Below, piece after piece: positions 1 to 6,033 of a stretch of DNA of 14,279 bases. The stretch comes from Actinomycetes bacterium (GTDB taxonomy: Bacteria > Actinomycetota > Actinomycetes > Actinomycetales > Microbacteriaceae): the NCBI GenBank assembly GCA_023450335.1, contig JAEXHA010000035.1, positions 1 to 14,279 on the forward strand, written 5' to 3'. The position numbers were made by a program, and so were the translations under genes. Numbering within the stretch: the first letter of the stretch is position 1; each line of letters starts with the position of its first letter. Under the pieces are notes generated by a model. That model ran no database searches. It was not told the origin of the DNA and saw nothing but the letters and a program-made list of their open reading frames with translations.

Positions 1-816
1 GTCGTGTCCGGTGCCCGCGGCGGGTGCGGCCGGCGCCGACTGCGGGTAGGTGGGCTGGCCGGTGTAGTACGCGTTCCAGTCGGGCGACCCGTCGGGCAGC
101 ACCGGCAGCGGCGTGACGCCGTCGACGTAGGTGGGCCACGGCGCCTGGGCGGCGGGCTGGGCGTAATGCTGCCCATAGGCCGCGGCCACCGGACGGGGCT
201 TCTTCGGGGCGAACAGCGCGTTCACGAGCGGGACGAGGGCGGTACCCACGGCGGCGAGGATCGCGAGCGCCACCACGACGCGCCAGTAGATGGGACGGAA
301 GTCGATGTACTCCTCGATCATGATCGGCACGATCAGCATGATCGCGAGGATCACCACGAGCGCGATCGTGACGTAGGTGACGATCGAGGTGAATGTGGTC
401 TCGTAACGCTGGTGGGCCTTCGTGAACAGGCGCACGTGCAGCAGTGTCGCCTGCAGGATGAGCGTGATCAGCAGGAATTTGAAGAACCGCTCGGCACCCG
501 AGTCGAAGTAGCTGATGCTCTCCGGCATCCAGATCAGGAAGGCGCCCAGCAGCAGCACGAGCACCCAGCTGACCATGCTTGCCAGCGCGAACCAGGCAGG
601 GCGGCGCGGGGCGAGGTTCGCTTCGAGGATCGAGATGCCCGCGAAGCCGGCCAGCAGCAGGATCGTCATGAACGCCTTGCCGACCATGCCGTTGGCATCG
701 CCGATGAGGACCCAGATGACGCAGACGATCGCCGCGGCGATCAGCGCGCCGATCGCCACCCAGATCGCAGAGCGCAGGATCTTGTTCGAACTCGGTGAGG
801 TGATCGGTTCGCTCAT
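1..816 (-). CDS. Multi-pass membrane protein, 3' end cut off by window edge
   Basis: I do not recognise a named family. The frame is open from the ATG at 816-814 to base 1 (272 codons, no stop), so the C-terminus is missing. The translation starts MSEPITSPSSNKILRS. It then shows about six hydrophobic segments, near residues 17-38, 48-66, 76-97, 111-131, 145-167 and 177-202. A hydrophilic tail follows, rich in Pro, Ala, Tyr and Gln, of the kind seen as cytoplasmic tails in actinobacterial membrane proteins. The start is supported by a GGAAGGA Shine-Dalgarno sequence (823-829) six nucleotides upstream. The gene lies downstream of tRNA-Tyr on the same strand but behind a terminator, so it probably has its own promoter, which I could not place. 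Long frames on the opposite strand are shadows. Function unknown; an integral membrane protein is the safe statement. Confidence 0.85.
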   Translation of the reverse strand, partial: MSEPITSPSSNKILRSAIWVAIGALIAAAIVCVIWVLIGDANGMVGKAFMTILLLAGFAGISILEANLAPRRPAWFALASMVSWVLVLLLGAFLIWMPESISYFDSGAERFFKFLLITLILQATLLHVRLFTKAHQRYETTFTSIVTYVTIALVVILAIMLIVPIMIEEYIDFRPIYWRVVVALAILAAVGTALVPLVNALFAPKKPRPVAAAYGQHYAQPAAQAPWPTYVDGVTPLPVLPDGSPDWNAYYTGQPTYPQSAPAAPAAGTGHD

Positions 817-901
817 CGCGTGTCCTTCCGCCGGTGCGGCTGTGTCGCCGCATGCCCATCCTGACATGTGCCGATGGCGGATGCCGGAATCATCCACAGC
901 C

Positions 902-936
902 GAAAAGCCGAACGGCCCCGCCGAAGCAGGGCCGTT
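902..936 (-). terminator. Intrinsic terminator after tRNA-Tyr
   Basis: Positions 911-918 (AACGGCCC) and 929-936 are perfect 8-bp inverted repeats around a 10-nt loop. Read on the minus strand, the hairpin starts 7 nt past the tRNA 3' end and is followed a few bases later by a TTTT run (903-906). The short, slightly displaced U-tract is normal for a high-GC actinobacterium. It should separate the tRNA from the membrane protein gene. Confidence 0.72.
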
Positions 937-943
937 CCGAAAG

Positions 944-1025
944 TGGCGAGTGAGGGATTCGAACCCCCGAAGGCTACGCCGGCTGATTTACAGTCAGATC
1001 CCTTTGGCCGCTTGGGTAACTCGCC
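944..1025 (-). tRNA. tRNA-Tyr (anticodon GTA)
   Basis: Read on the minus strand, the 82-nt sequence folds as a class II tRNA. The acceptor stem GGCGAGT pairs with ACTCGCC (945-951 with 1019-1025), with discriminator A at 944. The anticodon loop CTGTAAA carries GTA (complement of 989-991). There is an extended variable arm, and the T-arm contains GGTTCGAATCC. GTA plus a long variable arm identifies bacterial tRNA-Tyr. The 3' CCA is not encoded (the next bases are CTT), so it must be added by CCA-adding enzyme. The gene stands alone, flanked by its own promoter and terminator. Confidence 0.97.
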
Positions 1026-1072
1026 AGGCGCACCCGCCCGGCTTGTACAGTCGACCGGAGGCGCGATCACCT

Positions 1073-1099
1073 ATCTTACCCGCACCTCACGGGTGTCAA
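1073..1099 (-). promoter_or_regulatory. Promoter of tRNA-Tyr
   Basis: The minus strand shows a consensus TTGACA -35 (1094-1099) and TAAGAT as -10 (1073-1078) with a short 15-bp spacer. This gives a leader of about 40 nt before the tRNA 5' end at 1025. The spacer carries a 5-bp inverted repeat (ACCCG/CGGGT, 1078-1082 and 1090-1094). It is the only promoter here with a perfect -35, as expected for a strong stable-RNA promoter. An alternative -10, GATAGG with an 18-bp spacer, is a poorer match. Confidence 0.6.
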
Positions 1100-1110
1100 A
1101 AACCACGCCG

Positions 1111-1599
1111 TCAGCCGGCCGCGACGATGCGTTCCACGAACGCTTCAACGCGCTCCCGCGTGCCGTCGATGCGGCGGTCCACGCTCGCACGGATCTCGTT
1201 CGGCGCCAGAGGTGCCGCGAGGCGGACGTTCTCATGGCATGAGAGGTCCGCGCAGATGTACGTGCCGACGCTGTCGCCGCGCGCACCGGCATCCCCAGCC
1301 CTGCGTGCCGTGAACAGGGCGACCTGGTCGCCCGGCTGCATGGTGTGACACAGGTTGCACAGTGCCGGGCGGGCGCGACCTCCGGCATCCGTCGCCCGCA
1401 GGACGACACCGGTCGGCCCCTCGCGAAGCTGTGCCACGATGTAGCCGCGCCCGCGCGTGCGCGGGTCGCGCCAGGCGTAGAAGTCGATGTGGTCCCAGTC
1501 GAGGAAGCGGAAGTCGGCAGGCACCGCCAGCCGGTCGCGCTCGTCGGTCGACGCGTTGATCAGTGCCGCGCGCACGGACTCTTCGGTCAGCGCCTGCAT
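1111..1599 (-). CDS. FBP-domain zinc protein (EF-G-binding C-terminal type)
   Basis: This 162-residue protein carries the four-cysteine signature of the family annotated as FBP domain or EF-G-binding protein, C-terminal treponemal type. The cysteines are C81-X2-C84 (in CNLCHT) and C116-X4-C121 (in VGTYICADLSC), separated by a segment containing LFTARRAG. The family is related to the zinc domain of FusB-type proteins, which bind elongation factor G on the ribosome. A role at the ribosome or with EF-G is inferred from that relationship. The first ~75 residues hold a WDHIDFYAW-type segment and no recognisable FusB helical domain. The ATG has no Shine-Dalgarno sequence, but a TAGACT -10 lies exactly 6 nt upstream, giving a leaderless mRNA. 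The gene is divergent from yajQ, and its stop is about 12 bases before the tRNA-Tyr -35. Confidence 0.85.
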   Translation of the reverse strand: MQALTEESVRAALINASTDERDRLAVPADFRFLDWDHIDFYAWRDPRTRGRGYIVAQLREGPTGVVLRATDAGGRARPALCNLCHTMQPGDQVALFTARRAGDAGARGDSVGTYICADLSCHENVRLAAPLAPNEIRASVDRRIDGTRERVEAFVERIVAAG

Positions 1600-1605
1600 C
1601 CGGCC

Positions 1606-1611
1606 AGTCTA
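1606..1611 (-). promoter_or_regulatory. -10 element for leaderless FBP-domain gene
   Basis: TAGACT on the minus strand ends 6 nt before the ATG at 1599, so transcription should start at the A of the start codon. No convincing -35 is visible. It faces an identical TAGACT for yajQ on the other strand, 12 bp away. Confidence 0.6.
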
Positions 1612-1623
1612 CGAACCCCCGGC

Positions 1624-1629
1624 TAGACT
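1624..1629 (+). promoter_or_regulatory. -10 element for leaderless yajQ
   Basis: TAGACT on the plus strand is followed by 6 nt and the yajQ ATG at 1636, placing the transcription start on the start codon. No Shine-Dalgarno sequence and no recognisable -35 are present. Confidence 0.6.
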
Positions 1630-1635
1630 CACGGC

Positions 1636-2124
1636 ATGGCTGACTCCTCGTTTGACATCGTCTCGAAGATCGACCGGCAAGAGGCCGACAACGCGCTCAA
1701 CCAGGCCCGCAAGGAGGTCGAGCAGCGCTACGACTTCCGCGGCACCGACGCCTCGATCGGGTGGAGCGGTGAGCAGATCCTGATCAAGGCGAACACCGAA
1801 GAGCGCGCGAAGGCCGTGCTGGACGTGTTTCAGTCGAAGCTCATCAAGCGCGGCATCTCGCTGAAGAGCCTCGAGACCGGTGACCCGGTGCCCAGCGGCA
1901 AAGAGGTGCGCATCGTCTCGTCGCTGAAGGAAGGCATCTCGCAGGAGAACGCGAAGAAGATCGGCAAGATCATCCGCGACGAGGGCCCGAAGTCGGTGAA
2001 GTCGCAGATTCAGGGCGACGAGCTGCGCGTGCAGTCCAAGAGCCGCGACGACCTGCAGGAGGTGCAGCGGCTGCTCAAGGCCGCCGACCTCGACGTCGAC
2101 CTCCAGTTCGTCAACTACCGCTGA
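1636..2124 (+). CDS. yajQ: YajQ family nucleotide-binding protein (UPF0234/DUF520)
   Basis: The 162-residue product matches YajQ over its full usual length (about 160-165). It has the N-terminal SFDIVSK segment and the EVEQRYDFRGT motif near residues 27-37, then two similar alpha/beta halves and the C-terminal LQFVNYR. YajQ proteins are small cytosolic nucleotide-binding proteins; in Xanthomonas a member binds cyclic di-GMP. The role in this lineage is unknown, so function should stay at 'nucleotide-binding'. The ATG is fixed by the leaderless -10 6 nt upstream and by the conserved MADSSFD start. The gene is monocistronic, divergent from the FBP-domain gene, and converges on the hydrolase across a duplicated repeat. 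Confidence 0.97.
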   Translation: MADSSFDIVSKIDRQEADNALNQARKEVEQRYDFRGTDASIGWSGEQILIKANTEERAKAVLDVFQSKLIKRGISLKSLETGDPVPSGKEVRIVSSLKEGISQENAKKIGKIIRDEGPKSVKSQIQGDELRVQSKSRDDLQEVQRLLKAADLDVDLQFVNYR

Positions 2125-2141
2125 CACACCCTGGGGTTCCG

Positions 2142-2211
2142 CAGGCCCGAACTGCGAGTGATCGGGCGCCGCATACGCAATACGCGCCGGGCGAGCATCG
2201 CACCCTCGGGC
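2142..2211. repeat. Intergenic 70-bp repeat, copy 1
   Basis: This is the first of two direct copies with a 74-bp period between the convergent stops of yajQ and the hydrolase. It begins CAGGCCCGA and ends CCCTCGGGC. It differs from copy 2 at five of 70 positions. GCCCGA (2145-2150) can pair with TCGGGC at 2162-2167 or at 2206-2211, and GGCGC (2165-2169) can pair with GCGCC (2184-2188), so competing hairpins are possible. It may act as a bidirectional terminator or be a dispersed repeat of this genome. There is no coding frame of interest. Confidence 0.85.
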
Positions 2212-2215
2212 TCCC

Positions 2216-2285
2216 CAGGCCCGAATTGCGGGTGATCGGGTGCCGCATGCGCAATACGCGCCGGGCGAGCAACGCACCCTCGGGC
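2216..2285. repeat. Intergenic 70-bp repeat, copy 2
   Basis: Same orientation as copy 1, five substitutions apart (C/T, A/G, C/T, A/G, T/A). The same outer arms are present, GCCCGA at 2219-2224 and TCGGGC at 2280-2285. The inner arm is TCGGGT (2236-2241), which keeps pairing through a G-T wobble. It ends 36 bp before the hydrolase stop codon. Confidence 0.85.
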
Positions 2286-2321
2286 ATGGCCAGGCAGTCT
2301 GTCTCGACGCGGGCGGCGACG

Positions 2322-3293
2322 TCAGTTCCGTAGAGCGCCCGTGAGCGCCCAGCGGCGCACGGCCGCGTAGGCGGCGTCGCGGGCATCGGCACGCGAGAGG
2401 AACACGTCGTGGATCGCACCGTCGATGCGGGTGAGCGTCACGTCGTGGCCGATGCGCGTGGCGGCGCGGGCGATGTCATCGACGGTGAGCACGGCATCGG
2501 CCGACGTCATCTCGTCCGACCAGGAGAACGGGTGGGCGGATGCCGCGGACAGCAGCACCTGGACCGGACACCCGACGTCGATACCCGCTGCGATGCGGGC
2601 GTGGCCGGCCAGCACGGCGGCGAGCCATCCGGGGTGTGTGCGGAACCCCCGCTCGGGACGCCACTGCTCCGGCCCCGCCGGGAGTGTCTCGAGCTCACGC
2701 TGCGCGCGCGTGTAGAACCCCAGGTCGACAGCGGGCTGTGCACCGAGCGGATCGAGGCGCGCGCGGGCGTTGACCAGGGGGGTCAGCGCCTGGCGCCCGA
2801 GCGCCCCCGTCTGCAGTTCGAGCCACGGACTGTTGAGCACGAGCCCCGCCGCGACGCCCGGATGCCGGGCCGCCCACAGTGTGAGCGTCAGCCCACCCGT
2901 GGAATGTCCCATCAGAACAAGCCGCCGGCCGGCGCGTCCAGGCATCGTCGCCAGGGCCGCATCGATGTCGGCGTCATACTCATCCAGCGATGCCACGTAG
3001 CCGGGCGTCTGGCCCTCGCGCAGGCTGCGCCCGTACTTGCGCAGGTCGAGCGCGTAGAACCGCGCGCCCAGACCGTTCCAGAACTCGGCGAGCCCGGTCT
3101 GGAAGAAGTAGTCCGACCAGCCGTGGACATACAGCACATCGACGTCGCGCAGCGGCGCGGTCAGGCGTGCGAACAGACCGGGGAGGCGCCGAACGAGGGT
3201 GACCGCGACCGGCCCCTCGGCGTCGGGCTCGAGCTCGAGCGTGCGCTGGTGGAACGGCGCACCGAGCACATCCGGCATCCACTCGTCGGCCAT
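2322..3293 (-). CDS. Alpha/beta hydrolase, lysophospholipase/serine aminopeptidase type
   Basis: The 323-residue protein starts MADEWMPDVLG. The oxyanion-side motif VHGWSDYFF lies near residues 56-64, the nucleophile elbow MGHSTGG has Ser131, a likely acid is Asp266 (SADAVLTV), and the catalytic His295 sits in AIHDVFLS. This fits the Hydrolase_4 branch of soluble esterases or monoacylglycerol-lipase-like enzymes. There is no signal peptide or membrane segment, so it is probably cytosolic. The substrate cannot be told. The frame is open 13 codons further upstream, but I chose this ATG because TACGCT lies exactly 6 nt before it and the upstream residues look non-conserved. The gene is downstream of the reductase on the same strand but separated by a minisatellite and its own -10. 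It converges on yajQ. Confidence 0.9.
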   Translation of the reverse strand: MADEWMPDVLGAPFHQRTLELEPDAEGPVAVTLVRRLPGLFARLTAPLRDVDVLYVHGWSDYFFQTGLAEFWNGLGARFYALDLRKYGRSLREGQTPGYVASLDEYDADIDAALATMPGRAGRRLVLMGHSTGGLTLTLWAARHPGVAAGLVLNSPWLELQTGALGRQALTPLVNARARLDPLGAQPAVDLGFYTRAQRELETLPAGPEQWRPERGFRTHPGWLAAVLAGHARIAAGIDVGCPVQVLLSAASAHPFSWSDEMTSADAVLTVDDIARAATRIGHDVTLTRIDGAIHDVFLSRADARDAAYAAVRRWALTGALRN

Positions 3294-3299
3294 ACCGTC

Positions 3300-3305
3300 A
3301 GCGTA
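3300..3305 (-). promoter_or_regulatory. -10 element for leaderless hydrolase gene
   Basis: TACGCT on the minus strand lies exactly 6 nt before the ATG at 3293, the spacing seen for most first genes here. It decides the start over the upstream in-frame codons. The 14-bp tandem array begins about 30 bp further upstream. Confidence 0.5.
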
Positions 3306-3335
3306 TCGACGACCCGGCGGGACGGATCTCACCTG

Positions 3336-3490
3336 GGCCGTGCATCACGGGGCCGTGCGTCACTGGCCGCGCATCACGGGCCGTGCATCACTGGCCGCGC
3401 GTCACCGGGCGTGCATCACTGGCCGCGCATCACCGGGCGTGCGTCACCGGCCGCGCGTTACCGGGCGTGCGTCATTCGCCGCGCGAGACC
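3336..3490. repeat. 14-bp minisatellite, about 10-11 units, overlapping the reductase stop
   Basis: Tandem 14-bp units run from 3336 with one extra G at 3350. Two unit types alternate in the right half: GGCCGCGCATCACC-like and GGGCGTGCGTCACC-like, giving a 28-bp higher-order period. Clear units end at 3476. The following 14 bases (3477-3490), inside the reductase coding end, still match the unit at 11 of 14 positions. The reductase stop codon (3472-3474) falls in the last clear unit. The array fills the gap between the reductase and the hydrolase promoter. No open gene or CRISPR-like spacer is present. Confidence 0.9.
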
Positions 3491-4845
3491 CGCACCATCT
3501 CGTCACGGTCGACGACCTTGATGCGCGCGCGCTCGTGCGGGGCACCGAGTGCGACCTCGTGCTCGTCGAGGCGGTGCCAGCCGTCGAGATCGGTCCATGC
3601 CACGCCGCGCTCGGCCAGCAGGGCGGGAATCGCCTCCGGCGACGGGTCGGCCGGGTCCCACCACGAACCCTGATCGTTGATGAGATGGCTGATGGTCTCC
3701 ATCGCATCGGACTTGGTGTGGCCGATCAGGCCCACCGGCCCGCGCTTGATCCAGCCGGTCGCGTAGACACCGGGCACACGCTGGTTCGAGCCCTTCTCGA
3801 GCACCTGACCCTCGCGGTTGGGGATCACCCCGTGCCGCTTGTCGAACGGCACGCCCGGCAGCGGCGATCCGAAGTAGCCGACCGCGCGGTACAGGCCCTG
3901 CAGCGGCACCTCACGCAGTTCGCCGGTGCCGACCACGCCGCCCTCGCCGTCGGGGCGCGTCCGCTCGTAGACCAGGGCGGCGACGCGGCCCTCGGCATTC
4001 TTGCGCACTTCGACGGGCTTCGCGTAGAAGTGGAAATGCAGCCGACGGCTCGCCTCACCGCCGGCGTTGTTGACGCCCGGGCGCTGGCGCCACGACTGCA
4101 GCACGCGATCCATGACCATGACCTGCTTGTTTGACGCGATGGCCGCCTTCGACGCGTCGTCGTAGTCGAAGTCCTCGTCGTACACGACCATGTCGACGTC
4201 ACGCAGTTCGCCGAGTTCGCGCAGCTCGAGTGGCGTGAACTTCACCTGCGCCGGCCCGCGGCGCCCGAACACGTGCACGTCGGTGACCTTCGAGGCCTCC
4301 AGGCCGGCCTGCACGTTGGCCGGAATCTCGGTGGGCAGCAGGTCTTCGGCGTGCTTGGCCAGCAGCCGGGCCACGTCCAGCGCGACGTTGCCGTTGCCGA
4401 TGACGCCGACCGACTCGGCTTCGAGCGGCCACTCGCGGGGGAAGTCGGGGTGCCCGTCGTACCAGCTGACGAAGTCCGCCGCGCCGTACGAGCCCTCGGC
4501 GTCGATGCCCGGGATCTCGAGGTCGGCGTCGCGGATGGCGCCGGTGGCGAAGATCACCGCATGGTAGTGCTGCTTGAGGTCGTCCAGGCTGAGGTCGGCA
4601 CCGAAGCGCACGTTGCCGAAGATGCGGATATCGCCGCGGTCGAGCACGTCGCGCAGCGCCGTGATGATGCCCTTGATGCGCGGGTGGTCGGGCGCCACGC
4701 CGTAGCGGACGAGACCGTAGGGCGCGGGCAGCTGATCGAACAGGTCGATCGCGACGTCGAACTTGCGCTCGGCCTTGAGGAGGATGTCGGCAGCGTAGAT
4801 GCCGGCGGGTCCCGCGCCGACGATGGCCAGCCTGAGCTTGGTCAT
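3472..4845 (-). CDS. fprA: Ferredoxin/flavodoxin-NADP+ reductase, adrenodoxin-reductase type
   Basis: The 457-residue flavoprotein matches the FprA family of actinobacteria, which moves electrons between NADPH and ferredoxin. The FAD-binding GAGPAG sits at residues 10-15, after LRLAIV. The NADP-binding GNGNVALDVAR is at 150-160, with GRRGP at 194-198. The C-terminal FAD-contact motif ATGWIKRGPVGLIGHTKSDA is at 362-381. It is cytosolic and full length. The ATG has GGAAGGA four nucleotides upstream (4850-4856), so it is translated conventionally. It follows the polyprenyl synthase by 41 bp and is probably in its operon. Its last codons blend into the 14-bp repeat. The physiological partner (ferredoxin, possibly for P450 or Fe-S metabolism) is not visible in the window. 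Confidence 0.95.
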   Translation of the reverse strand: MTKLRLAIVGAGPAGIYAADILLKAERKFDVAIDLFDQLPAPYGLVRYGVAPDHPRIKGIITALRDVLDRGDIRIFGNVRFGADLSLDDLKQHYHAVIFATGAIRDADLEIPGIDAEGSYGAADFVSWYDGHPDFPREWPLEAESVGVIGNGNVALDVARLLAKHAEDLLPTEIPANVQAGLEASKVTDVHVFGRRGPAQVKFTPLELRELGELRDVDMVVYDEDFDYDDASKAAIASNKQVMVMDRVLQSWRQRPGVNNAGGEASRRLHFHFYAKPVEVRKNAEGRVAALVYERTRPDGEGGVVGTGELREVPLQGLYRAVGYFGSPLPGVPFDKRHGVIPNREGQVLEKGSNQRVPGVYATGWIKRGPVGLIGHTKSDAMETISHLINDQGSWWDPADPSPEAIPALLAERGVAWTDLDGWHRLDEHEVALGAPHERARIKVVDRDEMVRVSRGE

Positions 4846-4886
4846 GGGGTCCTTCCGAGGTGGGCGTGGGCGCAGGGCCCGACAGG

Positions 4887-5948
4887 TCAGCGAGAACGGT
4901 CGACGACGAAGCGCGCGAACCGTGTCAGCGCCTCGCGCACCGGCCCCGACGGCAACGGCTCGAGGGCGGCGACGGCCTCCTCCGACCAGGTGACGGCCAG
5001 CCGTCGGGTCTGCTCGGTGGCGTCGTGGTCGCGCAACTGTGCGAGGGCGGTGTCGAGGATGCCGGGGGCGGCGCCGTCGGCGATGCGCGCGACACCGTCG
5101 TCGATCGCGGTCTTGAGGTGCTGCGATGCGGCATCGCCGGCACGGCCCAGCAGCAGGTAGGGCATGGTGGGAACGCCCGCGCGCAGGTCGGTGCCGGGAA
5201 CTTTGCCGGTCTCGGCGGCGTCTGCCGACAGGTCGATGACGTCATCGAGCAGCTGGAAGGCGATGCCGGCCTTCTCGCCGAAGTCCAGGAGCGGCTTCTC
5301 GTACGCGGCGGGGGCGTTCGAGAACAGCACGCCCGCCTGGGCCGACGCGGCGATGAGCGATCCGGTCTTGTCGGCCAGCACCTGCAGGTAGAACTCGACG
5401 GGGTCGTCGCCGGCCTGCGCGCCCACGGTCTCGTGCATCTGGCCGAGCACGAGCCGTTCGAAGGTGTCGGCCTGCATGCGGATCGCCCGCTCGCCGAGCC
5501 CCGCCATCACCTGACTCGCCCGCGAGAACAGCAGGTCGCCGGTGAGGATGGCGACGTTGTTGCCCCAGACTGACTGCGCGCTGGGCACGCCGCGGCGGGT
5601 GTCGGCGCCGTCCATGACGTCGTCGTGGTACAGCGACCCCAGGTGGGTCAGCTCGAGCGCCGCCGCTCCGGCGATCACCTCATCGCCGGTGCCGTCGCCC
5701 AGCTGGGCCGCCAGCAGCGTCAGCATGGGGCGCACCCGCTTGCCGCCGGCCTCGAACAGGTAGCGGCCCGCGGCATCCGCAAGAGGATCAGCCGCGCGCA
5801 GCTCGTCGGCCAGCAGCGCCTCGACCCGCACGAGACCGTCGTCGACGACCGCGGCCAGCGCACGCATGCGCGGACCCGCGAAGATGCGCTCGGTCGGGCC
5901 GAGATGGCTCGCCAGCTGCGAGGCAGTCGAGTCGGGGCGCGGAGTCAC
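4887..5948 (-). CDS. Long-chain polyprenyl diphosphate synthase (menaquinone side chain)
   Basis: The 353-residue trans-prenyltransferase has GGKRVRP at 68-74, the first aspartate-rich motif DDVMD at 109-113, a KT pair at 194-195 and the second motif DDVID at 235-239. Residues 5 and 4 before the first motif are Gly104 and Ser105. Small residues there are typical of enzymes making long chains, so I infer an isoprenoid tail longer than geranylgeranyl. It would condense isopentenyl diphosphate onto an allylic primer in the cytosol and supply MenA. The GTG start is set by TAGGCT 6 nt upstream. Placement next to the menaquinone methyltransferase supports the menaquinone role; exact chain length cannot be read from sequence. 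It is followed by the ferredoxin reductase. Confidence 0.94.
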   Translation of the reverse strand: MTPRPDSTASQLASHLGPTERIFAGPRMRALAAVVDDGLVRVEALLADELRAADPLADAAGRYLFEAGGKRVRPMLTLLAAQLGDGTGDEVIAGAAALELTHLGSLYHDDVMDGADTRRGVPSAQSVWGNNVAILTGDLLFSRASQVMAGLGERAIRMQADTFERLVLGQMHETVGAQAGDDPVEFYLQVLADKTGSLIAASAQAGVLFSNAPAAYEKPLLDFGEKAGIAFQLLDDVIDLSADAAETGKVPGTDLRAGVPTMPYLLLGRAGDAASQHLKTAIDDGVARIADGAAPGILDTALAQLRDHDATEQTRRLAVTWSEEAVAALEPLPSGPVREALTRFARFVVDRSR

Positions 5949-5954
5949 CCTGAC

Positions 5955-5960
5955 AGCCTA
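5955..5960 (-). promoter_or_regulatory. -10 element for leaderless polyprenyl synthase
   Basis: TAGGCT on the minus strand is 6 nt before the GTG at 5948. It lies in the 85-bp gap after the methyltransferase stop, so the synthase-reductase pair can be transcribed independently. A 6-bp inverted repeat (5961-5966 with 5975-5980) sits directly upstream. Confidence 0.55.
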
Positions 5961-6033
5961 CCGTCGGGCGATGACGACGGCGGGCCGCGGGCCGGCCGCG
6001 CACGCACCCGTCGACGTGTCCGACAGCCGGCGT

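Noticed and set aside
4..798. Long plus-strand frame rich in Arg, Asp, His and Gln
   Set aside because: Antisense to the membrane protein gene, whose hydrophobic helices and Shine-Dalgarno start are convincing; the plus-strand product is low-complexity as expected of a shadow frame.
1101..1113. Intrinsic terminator of the FBP-domain gene
   Set aside because: The T-run on the minus strand comes before, not after, the ACCCG/CGGGT hairpin and belongs to the tRNA promoter region.
3336..3476. CRISPR array
   Set aside because: Units are 14 bp, directly adjacent without unique spacers, and no cas genes are present; it is a tandem minisatellite.
2409..3521. 370-codon plus-strand frame
   Set aside because: Lies opposite the hydrolase with its intact catalytic triad; its C-terminal repeats of ITGRASP-type peptides are only the 14-bp minisatellite read in frame.
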